From assembly GCA_024114885.1 (NCBI GenBank), contig CP099427.1:868001-932000 (forward strand): 64,000 nucleotides of DNA, read 5' to 3'. The stretch comes from Septoria linicola. Lineage: Eukaryota > Ascomycota > Dothideomycetes > Mycosphaerellales > Mycosphaerellaceae. Position 1 is the stretch's first letter; every line of letters starts with the position of its first letter. This document shows, piece after piece, positions 44,307 to 55,625 of the stretch. The translations under genes and the position numbers were made by a program. The notes below the pieces were generated by a model. The model was given only the letters and a program-made list of their open reading frames with translations. It made no database searches and was not told the DNA's origin.

Positions 44307-45432
44307 ATCGAATTCGTGAAATGTGTATGTGATGGAATGTTCGGCTTGTAGCCAGACTATCGAGCCCTGCAGTGAACCACGAAGCTCTTATCGATGAAGA
44401 TCGAATAACATGGGCATGGACGAAACATTATATGAGCTGTTGTGTTCGAATGCTACATTCATCCAGAATAGCCGGCCTCTTCGCCGCGGTATATGCATAG
44501 GCACATATCATGTACATGCGGCGCTGGCACGCGAGAACGCCACGAGGGCACTAGTCGATATGCTTGAATGGAGCAGACTGGGCGAGAGGATCTCAGATGG
44601 GAAGGAGTGGGTGATTCGCCCAGCCAAAGTTCGGAAGCTGCCAGTAATAGAAGTCAAGACAGACTACTGCACCGTCAGTGAGTGTGCGAGCGGAGTCTAA
44701 CCCGCATCTCCAGACTCTCGTCCCATGGGCCAATGCATCAAAAAGTGGAGCCGGGTAAAGTCCACATTTAGCCAAGGTGAATGATAGGATCCTACTAGTC
44801 CTCCAGCATCCAAGCGAGGCAGTTCGAGGCCAAGTCTCAGCTTTGCCAGGAGGCTAAAGTGCGGTATGGGCGAGCGGAAGTCCTACAGCATTTGATTGAA
44901 AGCTGTTTTGGGTGATTGCTGTAGCTCGAGCTTGGTTCTATTGGTCCGCTTAAGTTGATAACGGTGTTGAAGCCACTTGATATTTGCCTGATCGCTGTAA
45001 CCACGTGCGAGCATCTCGGTATAACGTGTGTCGATAGCGTTCGATGTGGCTCAATGAGCATTGCGTGAACGCTATGCTCTCGCGCTCGACCGGGTAGACG
45101 GTCCGCTCTTGTCTTGAGACCTGTCGCGCGGTGCCTCGAGCAGTCGCTCATGGTACGACATTAGGCAGAGCTGGGTCTGCACGTGGCCCAAGATCACCTG
45201 CTGTGTTCACTTCACCCGATGGGCTTTGCATTGTGGCAAAGATATTTTGCACTACGTGTCAATACTTTCCAGCCTGGAGCGTCAGGCCCCAATCTTCAGC
45301 TTTTTAGTCGACCACGAGATTAGAGGCCTCGGTGATATCTCCTTGCAAGGAGATCAGGCGCGATTAGTGAAGTGCTGGACATTCGTATGATACAGTATAC
45401 ATGAACATATACATAAGTGTCATCATCATAGC
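44307..45432. other. Intergenic, no supported gene
   Basis: About 1.1 kb upstream of the permease and downstream of the oxidase. A 96-codon frame at 44410-44700 has an ATG start but no recognised motif. Confidence 0.45.
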
Positions 45433-47150
45433 TTAAGCGGGCAACTTGAACCCACCCTGTCTGTTGGTAAAGAACCCGGTAGGATCGTACTTCTGCTTCG
45501 CAGCCTTCAGTCTTGCCAAGTTCTCAGGCGGGTAGCTTGAGTAAGGGTCTTGGTCGGGTGCCACATCGTTCATGAACAGTGGATTGTAGCTGACCCTTTG
45601 AAGATCGCCAGACTTGTAGTTTGTTGGTGCGACGCCACCATATGTTGCCTTTTGGTAAGCCAAGAGAGTGTCGGAGATCTGCTTTGAGAATTGAGGGCAA
45701 CGATCCTGGCAGAGTGGGCTGGCCCAGAGGAAGTTGTTCTCGAACCAGATCCTGTCACCATGGTCTGGGTTGAGACCGAGCGCATTACCGCCTTGTGCTT
45801 GAGAGGCACGAGCAATGCGGACAGAAACAGGTTGTGGGTCGAAGCCAGTGATTTGAACGTCAAGACCAGACTTGATACCGTCAATGAGTGTTTGGTTGTA
45901 AGTCGCGTCGTAGTAGTGGGAGAAGAAATCCACCATTTGGTCTTCAGGCAAGTTCGGATACTATGACAACATTAGTGCATGAACTACATGATGGCAACTT
46001 TGGCCTGAGGTTGAGCGCAATGAACTTACTGTGACCTCGCGGAAAGAGTTGCCGAAGCCAACAATGGCAGCGCCGCCGGCAGACTGTGAGACCTCAGCAT
46101 ATCGCTTGGTGCCAGTCTCACTAAACAATGGTGTGATGGCGTCGAATTCGTCGAACACGCCTGGTGGTGGTATCGGGCCGTCGTAGAACATGAACAAGAT
46201 GGGGCCGGTGATGGCGTTCAAGGCGTTCAGTGGTAGGCCGAACTGGAAGACGGGAATAACAGCAGCCTTGGCGTCTGGGTAGTCGCGAATGAATCTGGTG
46301 ATAGCTCGGAAGAGGGCCTGGCGCTTGTCCGGTGTGTAGGCACGTAGTCCTCCCCAGACTTGACCATTCACACCTTCTGGATGTGCTTGCATCCACATGC
46401 GAGTGACAATGCCGAATTGGTTACCACCTCCGCGGAGTGACCACCAAAGCTCGGTATTCTGATCCCTGGTAGCATTGACGGCCGTTCCATCTGCAAGCAC
46501 AACCTCCCACTGGTCAACGTTGTCACATGTCAACCCCTGATTGATGTCAGCGAAGAAACATGGCGAGACACTCGGCCACCTACGTATTGAGCAGAGTAGT
46601 ACGAGAGACCTCCGCCCAGAGCAAAGCCGCCAACTCCAATGTGGGCAAGACGCCCACCAACTACAATCTGGTTCGTCTCTCCTGTCTTCTTGTAGATGTC
46701 ACCCCATCGGCCACCTGGACCAACGATGAAGTGTTTTCCATCAGGCGTGCGGGTAGCGGAACCAAGGTTGACCTCGAATGCAAGCAAAATGCCGTCGCTA
46801 GTAGATGAGAATCCTGGTGCAGGCTGATGGCCACCACCCTTGATGGCAAATTTGACAGACGGGTACTTGTTCAGCTGCTTAACGGCGTCTGAGACCTGCT
46901 CAGCGTTGGCCGGGAAGAATGTGCACGCGGATCGGAAGGCATATGAATTCTGGTTGTTCCAGTATATTGTGTTCGTCTGCGTCCAGAGCGAGGCATTGCC
47001 GACTGTTCTGAGGGCATTCAGCCCAAGTGGATCGTATGCGATGAATCGAGGATACTTGTTGTATAGGTAGTTGCACACTGCTAGAGTGTCAGCGGATGGC
47101 GCTGCACTGGCCAGTGCCACCAGGCCGGCAAATGCAACAGAGAACAACAT
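45433..47150 (-). CDS. Secreted FAD-linked oxidoreductase (BBE-like, VAO family)
   Basis: Exons 47150-46584, 46536-46030 and 45960-45433, 533 aa. Signal peptide MLFSVAFAGLVALASAAPS. FAD-binding PP-loop region: FAIKGGGHQPAPGFSS; then IGVGGFALGGGLSYYSAQYGLTCDNV formed across the first splice, with the Cys often used for a second covalent flavin bond. WWSLRGGGNQFGIVT is the second FAD-contact motif, and the C-terminal BBE domain ends YNPLFMNDVAP ... KQKYDPTGFF. Such secreted enzymes oxidise carbohydrates or secondary metabolites and give H2O2. Introns are 47 and 69 nt. Substrate not determinable. Confidence 0.92.
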
Positions 47151-49557
47151 CGTAAGGCTGGACTCAGAGGTACTGTAGAGTCCAATCAGCAAGGACCCTA
47201 CACATATATACCTACTGTGCAACGCCGAGGTGTCTTGTGGAGAAGGCTGTGAGGATACGCCACTCCGGTCAGCGGTACTGTACAAGCGAAGTCTAAGCAC
47301 TTTGATTTGTGTGGGTTAGGAAGGAATAGCGCGAGTTGCCACCAAGTCTAGCTGCCGATCATGCACGATTCCGAACTTTAATCCCAGCCAAGTCCGACGT
47401 CTTGCGAGGCAAATGGCAGTCGAACTTGATTGATTCAGATTGAAGGGTCTGATGATTGCAGGCATATGCATGGTATCCACGCGAGATCGAGGAGTATCTC
47501 AGTGTTGCGGACAGCGGCGACGAACATCTTGTTGTCTGTAGAGCACGGCGCACCCTTGTACAAGTCGTCCTGCATTTGGTGATACCAAGCCAGTAGTGGT
47601 CAAATGCTGCAGAATTGCTCCACATGTCATTGATCTTGCAATGCGGCATGAGTGAAGGTTCGAGCAGCTGGGGGAATTAGCACTCATGCAATTCGCAATG
47701 CTCATAATTGGCTCAAGCGCGTGCTGGAACGAGCAGTCCCATGTCAACAGAATCCGAGGCTTTGGACCTGCGGTGCCAGCTTTAGTGCCAGCTGCGTGCT
47801 CATCAGCCAGACGGTCTTGACATGCATACGAAGTAGTACGACTGAAGATCCTCGGTATCTGATAGGAATGTCGCGTGTGGTTGTAACTTGTGAGAGGATA
47901 GCTTGATGAAGCAAGTGCGTCGCAGAAGTTCTCGATATCTTAGCGCGGTGATCGGCGAAAATACGAGGGCACGGCCTCGATATACGAGCACGTGATATGA
48001 GCCACAAACCGGCATGTGCCGACCTATATGACGGTGCTAGACTACACTTCATGGTTTCGACAGCAGTCGTCAGCAGCTACTGCAGGCAAGACGTCCATCA
48101 GGTTACCGAGTCGCCTCAAACACGGCAGATGCTCCGCAGTGTCTCTTAGTTATTTCGGACCAGTGAGCTCGCTGCTAGTAATAGCGACCCGTGGTGCGAT
48201 CGCTTCTGCCAGCAACAACGTGGCATGTGGACTGTGTCGCAGCATATACCACTTATGTGCTTGCTGGCAATTGCAGATAGAATACATGAGTGGGCTCGAT
48301 CACACAAGATATCTGAGATCTGCTTTCCTACCACTTTGGCTGATCGTTATCGCTTGACCCATTCACGAAGAGAGGGATGTACTTTTGGTGGCATCGAATC
48401 ATTCTTGCTGGCCGAGCTGCATGCCTCGCCGCATTCACGGTGTCAGCCTCAAGCCCAAGTGCCTCGAGTTCATAGGCTCAAAGTTACGGAACGTCCGCCC
48501 TGACAACGACGAACAACGCCGAGGCCTTACATCTTCTGCGCATCGACATGCTCTTCTGCTTGCAGTCGAGCTTGCAAACTCAACTGTTACCGTCCTCGCC
48601 ATAAGCTGCACGTCCTAGCCAATTTGAGCATGAAAGGAGCTGGCATGCGTATAGGACAAGCTGTAACCTTCATTGAGTGGTATGTCAGAGCTGCGAGGCT
48701 GATCTTCTGCGGAAAGGTCGAGCATGGCACACTGACGAGGGAATCTGTGCACGGGACGCGAGCTGATTATTTGTGCTTGGTGTTCGTGATCTTTGCGGTG
48801 ACAAATCACTAGAACTGAATCAGCAGCGTGAGCGCCCGCCCCGAAGAAGAGCTTTGAGGTTTTTTCGCTCGACACTCGGCCTGTCTCTTTGCTCAGCCTC
48901 GCGATTCCACTCAAATAAGTGAGGAGTATCTTTGAAGCTCTCTGAAGAGCGGATCGAAGTCAGGAGACAGTCGAACTGTGCTCTTGTAGCAGATTGGCCA
49001 GGGTTGTGACTTCAGTAATTCAAGGTTTTTCCGCAAAGGCTCTCGTGAAGTGCCCAGCGTTCTTCTGCCTAGACCGTGAATCATGGTCTTCATTCCACTC
49101 GTCTCAGAACGAAGCCTAGCCAGAAACTGTGGCGTAGTGACAATGGCTTGTCTCAACGCAAGCTTACTGTCTGAACACGGCACGAAAGCCCAGCATTCGC
49201 TTGAAGGCATAGAGCATCAGTGTTTGAGGAGACTGACGTTTCGACAGCATCTCGTCAAGCGTGCGAAGCCCACTGCGAATTTTCCAGACTTCTGTGGTCT
49301 TGCTGACATCAGTAATGAATGGTTGTGTGAAGCGAATGAGCGCGTAGGAATTGAAGTCATGGTTCTTCGAGACGTGTCGACGGACCGTGCCAAGCCGGAG
49401 CAGCTGTCGTCGCAATTTCGTCCAGACATCCACCTCTTTTCGACTCACCACCCACTGTGTTTTCAACCGCGAGCCACATCCACACAGTCCACGCGACAGG
49501 ACACAACATTCCAGTTCCAATTGTTCGATACAAGTTGCGTTCCACGAGTAGTCCGCG
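47151..49557. other. Long intergenic region, no supported gene
   Basis: About 2.4 kb between the oxidase promoter and the BED/hAT-derived gene. Frames on both strands are short and overlapping with no motif. Frames at 49083-49694 overlap the following gene on other frames and are regarded as shadows. Confidence 0.45.
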
Positions 49558-50544
49558 ATGCCACGAGGACGCGACGAATGCTGGCAAGAGGTCAACAGGA
49601 CTCTGGACGAAGACTCGGGCAAGCGCCACCCTCGTGTTACCTGCAAGCATTGCATGACAGAGTGGACTTCCAACGAGAAAGCCAGGGTCATTGAACATCT
49701 GCAGCGCTGTAACGAGCTACCAGAATCGTTATGGCGGACATATCAGCCGCACCGCCTTGATCCTACCCTTCCATCTGCAGCAGAACTGCAGCAACAACAG
49801 CGCGCTCGGACGCGAGGCATAGGCTCCATGTCCAACACAGAGCAAGACATCGCCACAGCATCATGTGCTCAATGGATCCACGCTTCAGGCCTTGACCCAT
49901 CAGTCACAGAACATCCAGCATTTCGAGCTTTCGTGCGGACACTGAGGCCCGCATTCAAGATCCCCAGCAGACATCAACTCACGCATGCACTGGTTGATGC
50001 TCCGTTGATGTTCATCGCCTACCTCGCAGATCCGCAAGAGCGTCACCGACGGCCGGCCCTTCTCGACAGCAATGAAGAGACTCAATCACGCTCGCTTCAA
50101 GCCTTTCTGCTCAAGTACTGTAATGGTAATACCAACAAAGCCTCGGCTTTGCTCGGTATGCTATCTTTGCTGCGCGTGAAACAAGGCCCCTTTGCCAATG
50201 ACATGGTGTGGATGGCCAGCAACCAGATGACGCCAATTCAATGGTGGCAGAACTTCTGGATCCAGGAGCAGCCGGATTTGGCTGAGCTCTGCATGCTCAG
50301 TCTGGCGATCGCTCCTCTCGGTGACACTATCGAGCGGAACTGGTCGCCTCATAGTTTCGTACACGTTCTGAAGCGAAACCAAATTGGTGTTGACGTGGTC
50401 AATCGTTTGGTGACGACCTTTTGGAACATGAGGATCAAGCACGGCTGGGTTGATGATTCTAGCAATGGGGTGCATGATGGAACGGACCAGGACGCCGAAT
50501 TTACCCCAGACCACATGGATAGCTTCATGCCGATGCAAGCCTAG
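49558..50544 (+). CDS. BED-finger/hAT-dimerisation protein, transposase-derived
   Basis: 328 aa, one exon, ATG at 49558. N-terminal BED-type zinc finger: VTCKHCMTEW ... RVIEHLQRC. C-terminal hAT dimerisation region: WWQNFWIQEQPDLAELCMLSLAIAPLGDTIERNWS followed by HVLKRNQIGVDVVNRLVTTFWN. The RNase-H-like catalytic core normally lying between these (several hundred residues) is missing; the middle is only about 150 residues. It is therefore either a domesticated hAT gene or a deletion derivative. No terminal inverted repeats were recognised around it. The intact frame and normal base composition contrast with the RIP-mutated element at 42118-43486. Confidence 0.75.
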   Translation: MPRGRDECWQEVNRTLDEDSGKRHPRVTCKHCMTEWTSNEKARVIEHLQRCNELPESLWRTYQPHRLDPTLPSAAELQQQQRARTRGIGSMSNTEQDIATASCAQWIHASGLDPSVTEHPAFRAFVRTLRPAFKIPSRHQLTHALVDAPLMFIAYLADPQERHRRPALLDSNEETQSRSLQAFLLKYCNGNTNKASALLGMLSLLRVKQGPFANDMVWMASNQMTPIQWWQNFWIQEQPDLAELCMLSLAIAPLGDTIERNWSPHSFVHVLKRNQIGVDVVNRLVTTFWNMRIKHGWVDDSSNGVHDGTDQDAEFTPDHMDSFMPMQA

Positions 50545-51256
50545 GAAGCGGCATCTGATCATGCGAGTTCCACAGCTTCTGCCAACAAACGCAGGAGAAG
50601 CAATACTGTTAATGCCGTGGCGCCATCGCTTGCGGATTCAGCTGTGAGGCAGCCTGGCCACTATACACCACTGGCTCGCCCTTCCACTTCAGCTGCCGAG
50701 TTGACAGTCGTGCCATATAATCCGCACACAGCGGCCGCTCACGATACGGGAACGCCGCTTCCGATGTTCAGAGGCATATAGGCATCATGGAGCTGCCTCA
50801 GACTTGACAAGGCGTACAGGGCAGCAGCAACTGGTCTTCGAAAGTGCACAACAAGCGCCGATGCTCGTCCACCAAGCCGAGACACTGCTCGGCCCTATCA
50901 CATGAAAAGTCAGGATACGAAGAGGTCTGCAAAGAAGTATGCGAAGATTCGTGTATTGGCACCCAATGTTCACACGCTTAATGGTAAACTTGCTCGACGA
51001 TTCCGGCTGTATCAAAAGCCTGGCCGATGACTTATCTGCCCAGGCACCGATACTCAATACGGATCGCTTTTCGGCCTCGGCCATAGGATCCGTGCGTCTA
51101 GAGCATGTACATTTATGTAACAGAAGCTCGTGCATGGCTCGAAGATGATGTAACAAGCTCGTCGAGCATAGATCGTGTACAAGGATAACAGAGAGACAGA
51201 AATGACGAAAGCTGATTGACAAGACCAGTATCATACTAGATTCGTGACTCAATACA
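50545..51256. other. Intergenic; 3' end of BED/hAT gene may extend here
   Basis: About 0.7 kb. The stop at 50542-50544 is followed by protein-like sequence in another frame rich in Ala/Ser/Pro (about 50560-50760), which might be a lost extension of the hAT-derived gene. No separate gene is supported. Confidence 0.4.
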
Positions 51257-52354
51257 TTACAGCTTACTCTTGGTATCACCCAAATACGCTTGCTGCGACT
51301 TCAGCACATCAACACACTCGTTCACCATCTCCTCCAAAATCTCCTTCGCAGGTTGAATCTTCTCAATGGCGCCAGCCACTTGACCCATCAGATGAGGAAT
51401 ATCAATCTTATCCTGCTGGTCATCTGGCAGATTCTCCATGTCATGAGCCAAAGGCACAATACCCTGATCACACAATCTCTTGACCTCACCAGGTCTGTCC
51501 ACTTCCCAAGACTTGATGTAGTCATTCATTCGCACGCGTAGCGGTCGTCCTGACACCACAAGCGTTCTTAGCGTATCCTCAAATTGTGCTGTAACGACCG
51601 CTTCCTTGTGCTGCTGACTGCATCCTGCCTCCTCGCTAGCGACAAATCGTGTCCCGACCCATGCTCCCTGTGCACCGTATGACAGACTTGCTGCCAATGA
51701 TCGGCCATTGTAGATTCCTCCTGCTGCCACGACCATGGCTGGCTTGCCCGTCAACGGGCTCTTGTATTGCCTGGCAACATCCACAACGCTGGGAATCAGG
51801 ATGCTCGTGGCAATGTCTCCTGTGTGTCCACCGCCTTCTCCTCCTTGTGCGCATACGATGTCTACGCCGGCTTTCAAAGCTTTGTGAGCATGCTTGGGGT
51901 GTCCGACCATGTTCATCACCAGAATCTCGGCCTCATGCAACCTCTTGATGACATGTGCAGGTGGCACACCCACAGCACTGACGAAGAGGTTCGCGCCCTC
52001 CTCAATGACTACGGAGATCAGCTCGTCCAGTTGGCCGTGTGTGTAGTCGTGGTTCGTCTTTCGTGCAGAGCCGCCGACTTGTGGAAGAGCGAGATCTACA
52101 CCAAAAGGCAGGTTCTTGTCTCGTAGATTCGCTTTGATCTCGTGGATGATCTCTCGCATTGCCTTTGGTGTGTAGCCCAGTCCGCCAATGACTCCCAAAC
52201 CTCCTGCGTTAGACACTGCAGCCGCTAGAGGGCCAGAAGAGGTTCGAGCCATGCCGGCGAGAATGATGGGGTATTCGATTCCTAGAAGCTCGCATAGTGG
52301 TGTCTTGAGGACAGGGCGGGGCCTGCCACCGTCTGTTGAAGCTGAGATATTCAT
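51257..52354 (-). CDS. Nitronate monooxygenase (2-nitropropane dioxygenase family)
   Basis: 365 aa from ATG 52354, single exon. FMN-binding TIM-barrel signatures: PIILAGMARTSSGPLAAAVSNAGGLGVIG at the N-terminus, VDIVCAQGGEGGGHTGD (phosphate-binding and catalytic His), MVVAAGGIYNGRSLAASLSYGAQGAWVGTRF near the C-terminus. The family oxidises toxic alkyl nitronates such as propionate 3-nitronate to aldehydes and nitrite. An in-frame GTG further upstream (52453) is an unlikely start. Probably cytosolic. Confidence 0.93.
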   Translation of the reverse strand: MNISASTDGGRPRPVLKTPLCELLGIEYPIILAGMARTSSGPLAAAVSNAGGLGVIGGLGYTPKAMREIIHEIKANLRDKNLPFGVDLALPQVGGSARKTNHDYTHGQLDELISVVIEEGANLFVSAVGVPPAHVIKRLHEAEILVMNMVGHPKHAHKALKAGVDIVCAQGGEGGGHTGDIATSILIPSVVDVARQYKSPLTGKPAMVVAAGGIYNGRSLAASLSYGAQGAWVGTRFVASEEAGCSQQHKEAVVTAQFEDTLRTLVVSGRPLRVRMNDYIKSWEVDRPGEVKRLCDQGIVPLAHDMENLPDDQQDKIDIPHLMGQVAGAIEKIQPAKEILEEMVNECVDVLKSQQAYLGDTKSKL

Positions 52355-54250
52355 ATTGGCTGGTCTGGTTCTGTGGTCAATGTGGTTTGAGAGGGGGGAA
52401 AGGGTAGAATGAGCTTGACCGCGTAGATGAATGCATCGCGACAAACACAGCACGAGTCAATTGCTCAATACGCTTAAGTCGGCTGCGGCTGTGAACATGA
52501 GAGGCCGGGAAGCTTTCGCCCCCGCAGCCGAGGTCCATGCTAGCGTGCTCCAGAACAGGGGTGTCCCGTTCTGCCAAGTGAAAATCCGTTCACTTCACTT
52601 GTGTCACATACATGCAGCGTGGGAAGATTCTGTGTTGGATCAGCATCCGCCTTCACGTGTGAGATTGATGCCACTGCGGATTGGAATTTGATATCTTACT
52701 GCTCTGCCTCTCACATGTGGCGTAGGCCGCAGCTGCAAGAAAAAAAAGCTGCATGTTGACCACTGTGCAATGGTGGCCAGGAAGATTCAGCACAGGCTTG
52801 TCTTGCTTCAGGTGAAGAGCACTTCAAGGAAGATGTAGGTGGAGGAGTACACAATGCGCTGTAGCCGTCTGGATCTAACATGGTTGCAATTTCACGGATT
52901 GGGGATGCGACAATCTGATTTGAGCAAAGCGTGTACATCTCATGCAGAGGTTGAGGTCGAGAACGCTAAGCTCCGATGGAAATGCGCAGTAATCAGAGTA
53001 TCGAGACCAAAAGAGACGAGTTATAGATGCGTCGTCTTCATGATGGTCGCTCTAGGCTCGTAGCATCAAGATCAGATCTGAAAGTCAGGCCTGCTCCACA
53101 AAGTAGTGGCCGCAACCTGGACTGAGCAACGACAGCTAAACAGCATTTAGGTCTCACGCACTCGCCCGCCATTGAAGGACTCATGCGAATCTCCAAACAA
53201 CCCAAAACACCCAGCAAAACTGCATAAAGAAAGCAACCCAACCAATCATATTATTGGTCAAGCCGCAATCTCAATGTACATCCAATCACTCCAACCCGGA
53301 TCAACCCCATACAAGTGCTGGTTCACTTCCTTGAGGAATGCGCTGGTAACTCCACTACGCGCAATTACGAAATCCTTAACATGATTCGCGTTGTTGTTTG
53401 TTGTTTTTGCTTGTCACGTGTGCTCGGATATGTGTCGCAATTTGTGTCGAGAAACATCTTCCGGGAATCGAACCGCAGATGTTGCTGCTTTGCTTGTTGT
53501 GCGGACTCGGAAGAACGTGCGTTGCACGCAAACAAGCTGAGCCACTTTGCCAGTTTTGAGCTTCTATTTGTTGGAGAGACAGGATTTGGTTGGGTCATGA
53601 GGGTTAGGCGGGAGGGGCCCGCTGCAGGTGGTGTTTGAGATGAGACGCGCGCGAGAGGGAAGTGAAGCGCGGAAGTGAAGACGATGAGATGGCTATATTT
53701 CTGGCAGGCTTCTCAAGCTGAGATCAGGACATGAGTGCCACACTTGTGGAGTACGCCCTCGGTCTGCAAGACCTTCACTCCGGCGTGAGCAGTGAGGCTT
53801 CTCTCGGAAGAAAGACCCACGTTCGGCGCTTACAGACCTATTGCTGGGCTCAGCTACGAGCAATGAGCAGAGTCATAGGTGGGGCTGCCAGAACTTGAGA
53901 AAGATCGGTTATCTCATACCAGACCGGACCCTACGACTGTTCAAGGATACGAAAATGCAATGTCTCGCTGAAGGGAGTGGGTGTTGAAAGCCAATGTGTA
54001 GCGGACAGGGATTACGAGGTCGCTCAACCCAAGATCTAGAGATATCAGAAATGCAATACATGCTATCAAGCTACATGAGATACAGAATGTGGCGTGCGAG
54101 CGCATGCGTCGAGCAGTCCGCTGCCATCACGACCGAACACAGCTGGGGCGGCGAGTTCGAGATATAAATGTCCGCAGTAATATATCTCACTCCCTCCCAC
54201 GACGTCCATCAAACATTACAATGCTACATCATTTGCGTGATCGTCCCTTA
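52355..54250. other. Long intergenic region, no supported gene
   Basis: About 1.9 kb. At 53460-53580 the minus strand has box A-like and box B-like tRNA promoter motifs (TGGCTCAGC and GGTTCGATTCC) but no pairing acceptor stem, so no tRNA is called. An A-run at 52739-52747 may be a terminator-like tract. Confidence 0.45.
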
Positions 54251-55413
54251 TCACTTCACTCTGTCCAGGATATCTCGGGCCCACTTGAACACATCGGGGC
54301 CACGCTTGAAGACAAGCTGGGCAAACGCTTCCTCGGTGAGTGGGATGTCAACATCTCGTAAAGCGTTGCGAGCGCTGGTCATCGGTAGCGTGGCGGACAT
54401 TCGAGGTGCAGCGATCGGCCGTGCAACGGCATTTCTGGACATTGGCGAGGCAGACAAAACATCGTCTAGATCCAGGTCGGCGGAGAAATCGTCGCTGATC
54501 GGCGAGCTGGACCGCAGTATGCCGGACGCCGGCGCCCGTGGAAGTACTGGTCGTGATCGGAGCATACTGTTGAGTGTCTCTATGTTGCGAGCAAATGTTG
54601 ACCTGGCCGCTTGCTTCTCGTAGCTAGCATGGATTGGCTCTACGCTCATGCTGAAGTAGTCGCAAGCCTTCAAGATTTCGTTGGTGTCTTCGTGTTCGCC
54701 AAAATCCTCTTCGAGCCACAGACGCTCTTTGATAGACTTGTCGGCGAAGTGAAAGAAATATACCTGAAGGCGCAGGCAGACTTCTTTCAGGTTGGGATAC
54801 AGCTCCGTGAACAACTCGCGGCAATCATCCGACCAGACGGGGATGCTGATTGACGTGATGAAGCCAGATGTATGAGACTTGCGCAGACCGATCGGTCTCA
54901 TCTTGCTTGTCTTGCTTTGTGACTCCTCGTTATGAGCAGATTTGAAAGTATAGACTTTCGACCCCTCGACAAACTCGATACCACTGTCACTGAACTGAAA
55001 TGTAGTGCCCTTGAAGAAAAGCTGCAAGGCCAGCAAGAGCCACTCTCGATCTACCATGAACTGGTTGATGAAGCTGCTGGGGAATGTACGAGCCTGCGAG
55101 CTAATCAGCAATCATGCGGGCAGACAACATTTCGTGACAGTCCTACCTGGAACATGTGCCGCTTTTCACGACGGCGGACCTTCTCAGCGCGATCCCATCC
55201 GTTGCGTGTAACTGGCTTGAACAAGCCGTACGGGCCATACGCCAGCTCAAAGACCATGTCTCTGATTTCGACTGGCATGTCATGCCACCTGCAGATACCG
55301 GACACGGGTGGGATGGATGGATCATACCGAGCCTTCTGGTCACGGGTCGCTGAAAGCACTCCATTTGAAGGCAGGATGCCAAGGCCAGCTGAGCTGCCGT
55401 GGGCGCTGGTCAT
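54251..55413 (-). CDS. 2EXR/F-box-like hypothetical protein
   Basis: Exons 55413-55147 and 55093-54251 (53-nt phase-0 intron, GTAGGA...CGCAG), 369 aa. The N-terminal part has the 2EXR-type opening RWHDMPVEIRDMVFELAYGPYGLF, then after the splice ARTFPSSFINQFMVDREWLLLALQLFFKGTTFQFSDSG, typical of the large fungal families that resemble F-box proteins. The C-terminal 120 residues are Ser/Arg/Pro-rich. Function unknown. Similar in class to the gene at 5118-6188 but not obviously a close paralogue. Confidence 0.72.
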
Positions 55414-55625
55414 GGCTGCGAGTCGTCTGAGGACAATCTTGCTGTAATGGAGAGGATGGTGTTGATGGTAGTGGTGACAGATTTGTGTTGAGGCCGCAGA
55501 AAGAATTAATGTCAGGCGCGGCAGCCTTACGCTAGCGCGTCGCGTCCAAAATCGCAGCTGCCATATTGGTAGGGAAAGAACGGTACAACGAAACTCACTA
55601 CTCGCGACAGAAGTCGCGCCCCGGA

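Noticed and set aside
53460..53580. tRNA gene on the minus strand (box A TGGCTCAGC and box B GGTTCGATTCC)
   Set aside because: The T-arm pairs poorly and no acceptor stem complementary to the presumed 5' end exists; a local AACATCT/AGATGTT hairpin explains part of the symmetry.
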